The position numbers and the translations under genes were made by a program. Positions 61,917 to 64,000 of a stretch of 64,000 nt of DNA are shown piece by piece. Source of the stretch: Sphingobacterium yanglingense (lineage in GTDB: Bacteria > Bacteroidota > Bacteroidia > Sphingobacteriales > Sphingobacteriaceae); the NCBI RefSeq assembly GCF_004363245.1, contig NZ_SNYV01000016.1:362496-426495 (forward strand), read 5' to 3'. Positions within the stretch are counted from its first letter, which is position 1. Each line of letters begins with the position of its first letter. The notes under the pieces were generated by a model. That model was not told the DNA's origin. It did not search any database and saw nothing but the letters and a program-made list of their open reading frames with translations.

Positions 61917-62423
61917 TTAACTGGGTTGTTCCATAGTTTGATACAGCACTTCGACGCCCGGGTAGTTTTTTAGTATTTGCAACATGTCGGCAAACCGATC
62001 CTGAATTACAGCAGGGTTCAATTGCTCATAAGACCTAACATAGATATACTTTAAGTTTGCTAGCTTTGATAATACATATTCCGGAATCACCATGTTTTCT
62101 TCGCCATTCCACTCTACATTTATAAACAAGATATCTTTCAGCGAGGCATTAAAAGCACTAGACAATTCTTTAAAATCGCTTGATTTAGTTACGGACATAT
62201 TTACTACTGGTTCGCTATCCACTCGATGAATTATCGGCTCATTTTCACCTGCTACATACATAGAAGCTGGCGTGCCGTTTGCCAAATACGCTAACTTCTC
62301 TGCTTCTGCTTCGGACAGGCTTTCTAGCTTAGTGTGATACGCTGTAATCGGATTTTGCGCCTGTGCTTTGAAAACAAAGCACAGTGCAATAAGTATTGTT
62401 GTATATATAATATTAATTTTCAT
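61917..62423 (-). CDS. Small secreted protein of unknown function
   Basis: 168 residues with a signal peptide (residues 1-22, ending FKAQAQ). The mature part reads LESLSEAEAEKLAYLANG, then KELSSAFNASLKDILFINVEWNG and a leucine-rich-like step VIPEYVLSKLANLKYIYVRS. It has no sorting domain. The gene lies 2 bp after the stop of the repeat protein and 11 bp before the 855-residue protein, so it is a firm operon member. It may be a periplasmic helper or an adaptor; no family recognised. Confidence 0.75.
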   Translation of the reverse strand: MKINIIYTTILIALCFVFKAQAQNPITAYHTKLESLSEAEAEKLAYLANGTPASMYVAGENEPIIHRVDSEPVVNMSVTKSSDFKELSSAFNASLKDILFINVEWNGEENMVIPEYVLSKLANLKYIYVRSYEQLNPAVIQDRFADMLQILKNYPGVEVLYQTMEQPS

Positions 62424-62425
62424 AG

Positions 62426-64000
62426 TTAGTCTTCTTTAACGGAGAACACGATATTAATAAAGCTACCTACATTTATATTGGCAGTTGAGCTAACTTCGTA
62501 AGTCATTAGTCCTTCTGCAGTAATACTTTTTATGGTAAAGACTCCTTCAGTTGCGTAAGTAACATGGAAACCTAATTCTGACGCAGGTAATACAGGCAGT
62601 GAGGAGGCTCCAGCACTACTCATAACAGGTGATCCAAATTGCTTTTTATAGATCGTGTATAAGTTAATTGTACCCGTGCGAGAAGTATTATTATAGGTAA
62701 CACCTTCTTGCGTAGCTTGACTTTCTGCAGTCGGCACCATCACTGATGGCATATAGAAAAACTTCGGCATTGCTGCTTTTAAAGCTTTAATGATATCACC
62801 ATTTTTATCGACAGCTAATAAGTGTTGAGCAAAGCCTTCCGTAGCATTAACTGCCTGAGTTTTCTTCTTATCCAAACCCGTAATTGCTAATGTCTTGTCT
62901 GCTGATGTTCCTATTGTTGTCTGCTTTAATAAATCTCCGCCTAGCTGTATATTTTTATCGGTCTTAGTTAAACCGTTGTCCGCAGATACTATCTCTCCTA
63001 CTTCAGATTGATCGACCCAAATAACATTGCCTTGATCATCTGTAACAAGTACTTTATCCGCTTCCGCATTAGCAAACTTCACACTTGCGTCTACTAAGGT
63101 GGCCCCAATACCACCGGTCACTTCTAACACGGTGCTACCTGAAGTTAAATTTTTAGCATTGATATTAGATACATCAATTTTTTGGTAAACTACACTTCCA
63201 TCAGACTGCACAACACCTACTTTCCCTTTGTCTGTAGGGTCAGCGCCTAATTTATCAGCAGTAACATTTTTGTCTGCAATGTCTGCTGTTTTAACTTCAC
63301 CGTCTTTGATCTTTTCTGTAGTGATAGCCCCATCTACTATGCCGATTTTAGCTGCTGCTAAAAGTTTATCCGTCCCGTTTGTATTGTCAAGAAACTCTAA
63401 AACTCCAGTTTCTAATGAAAGGTCTCCCTTTTTCGCATTAATATTAGTTACCAGTTCGTCAATGGCATCTTTTACATTGTTCGATGACAAACCTGAATTT
63501 GTACCGTCATAAGTTACCTCTGCAGCATCAACATTCGTATCGATCGTGGCGATCGTCTCGCCTTTACCATTCTTGAAAGTATAGACTCCGTCAGCTACCT
63601 CTACACTAGTCGTGTTCGCATCGAACTTAACTTCCTTGCCGTCAACAGTAGTGTGCGTGAATGTTCCATCCCCGTTGTCAACGAAAAGGTCAGTCTTAGC
63701 GTTAAGGATATTGATGATCTCGTTGTAGATAGCACCCTCGTTCTTGATGTTGGTTACAACGTCGCCGATAACATCGACCGTAACCGTCTCGCCGTTCGCA
63801 TTCGTAAATGTATAGGTACCGTCGTTGTTATCCAGCATCGTAAGCGTGTTCGCATCGAACTTAACTTCTTTGCCGTCAACAGTAGTGTGCGTGAATGTTC
63901 CATCCCCGTTGTCAACGAAAAGGTCAGTCTTAGCGTTAAGGATATTGATGATCTCATTATAGATAGCACCCTCGTTCTTGATGTTGGTTACAACGTCGCC
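62426..64000 (-). CDS. Giant repeat surface protein, 5' end beyond the window
   Basis: The frame is open from base 64000 to the stop at 62426, so 524 codons of the C-terminal part are seen. From the right edge: 78-residue repeats built from two units (DNGDGTFTHTTVDGKEVKFD and DNNDGTYTFTNANGETVTVD, plus a helical NEGAIYNEIINILN linker), then a divergent repeat, then tail-fibre-like runs (AITTEKIKDGEVKTADIADK, VTADKLG), then a 250-residue C-terminal domain ending NIVFSVKED. No T9SS sorting domain is visible. It heads the surface operon. Length and start lie outside the window. Confidence 0.85.
   Translation of the reverse strand, partial: GDVVTNIKNEGAIYNEIINILNAKTDLFVDNGDGTFTHTTVDGKEVKFDANTLTMLDNNDGTYTFTNANGETVTVDVIGDVVTNIKNEGAIYNEIINILNAKTDLFVDNGDGTFTHTTVDGKEVKFDANTTSVEVADGVYTFKNGKGETIATIDTNVDAAEVTYDGTNSGLSSNNVKDAIDELVTNINAKKGDLSLETGVLEFLDNTNGTDKLLAAAKIGIVDGAITTEKIKDGEVKTADIADKNVTADKLGADPTDKGKVGVVQSDGSVVYQKIDVSNINAKNLTSGSTVLEVTGGIGATLVDASVKFANAEADKVLVTDDQGNVIWVDQSEVGEIVSADNGLTKTDKNIQLGGDLLKQTTIGTSADKTLAITGLDKKKTQAVNATEGFAQHLLAVDKNGDIIKALKAAMPKFFYMPSVMVPTAESQATQEGVTYNNTSRTGTINLYTIYKKQFGSPVMSSAGASSLPVLPASELGFHVTYATEGVFTIKSITAEGLMTYEVSSTANINVGSFINIVFSVKED
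63611..64000. repeat. 234-bp tandem repeat inside the giant surface protein gene
   Basis: 63611-63766 and 63845-64000 differ at only 3 of 156 positions and are offset by 234 bp (78 codons). The second copy runs off the edge, so more units probably follow. Confidence 0.92.

Overview
The window comes from a member of the Bacteroidota, most likely Sphingobacteriaceae (Sphingobacterium/Pedobacter type). The evidence is a SusC/SusD pair with a FecR/ECF-sigma regulator, a type IX secretion style cluster (PorP/SprF, OmpA-PD40 protein, type B C-terminal sorting domain), futalosine-pathway MqnB, SMUG2, DUF3078, many signal peptides of the Bacteroidota kind, and promoters of the TAnnTTTG type. All functional calls come from reading motifs by eye; no database search was run.

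Layout. 1-3.8 kb: outer-membrane protein fragment, SMUG2 glycosylase, secreted amidohydrolase, and a secreted SGNH hydrolase whose frame is cut by an in-frame stop. 3.8-17.0 kb: a polysaccharide utilisation locus (SusD, SusC, FecR, divergent ECF sigma, a PL21-like heparinase II/III lyase, KDPG aldolase, KDG kinase) plus the decayed tail of a uronate isomerase gene (uxaC) directly upstream of the kinase. Together this points to a uronic-acid-containing glycan that ends as pyruvate plus glyceraldehyde-3-phosphate. tRNA-Lys(CTT) lies inside this block.

17.2-28.1 kb: a mobile region with rteC, a cargo operon (ECF sigma, membrane protein, esterase, beta-lactamase-like serine hydrolase with a membrane tail, lipoprotein), MobB relaxase, MobA, a hairpin-rich oriT-like spacer, a DUF3408 protein, a 53-residue protein and a large serine recombinase whose 3' end runs into tRNA-Arg(CCT). 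No conjugation machinery is present, so it looks like a mobilisable element or a remnant. A two-part repeat module occurs at both ends of the rteC-mob segment.

28.1-54.7 kb: mostly chromosomal housekeeping. It holds peroxiredoxin/thioredoxin, a PIG-L deacetylase, a sodium:solute symporter preceded by an overlapping 39-residue membrane protein, a peptidoglycan group (amidase, two glucosaminidases, AnmK), FolE/QueD, MqnB, PdhB, GcvH, CdsA, a CPBP protease, a Tricorn-type S41 protease, Nif3 and an RsmI-like methylase. An 11-copy 7-bp tandem repeat supplies the stop codons of two convergent genes.

54.7-64.0 kb: one long minus-strand operon for a T9SS-linked surface structure: a repeat protein entering from beyond the right edge (78-residue repeats almost identical in DNA), a small secreted protein, an 855-residue secreted protein, a type B sorting-domain protein, PorP/SprF and an OmpA/PD40 protein.

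The most unusual items are the giant-repeat surface operon, the sigma/esterase/serine-hydrolase cargo operon, the recombinase-tRNA junction, the uxaC relic, the stop-codon minisatellite, several very short or leaderless-looking promoters, and three long perfect inverted repeats that all have 10-nt loops and sit at gene 3' ends.
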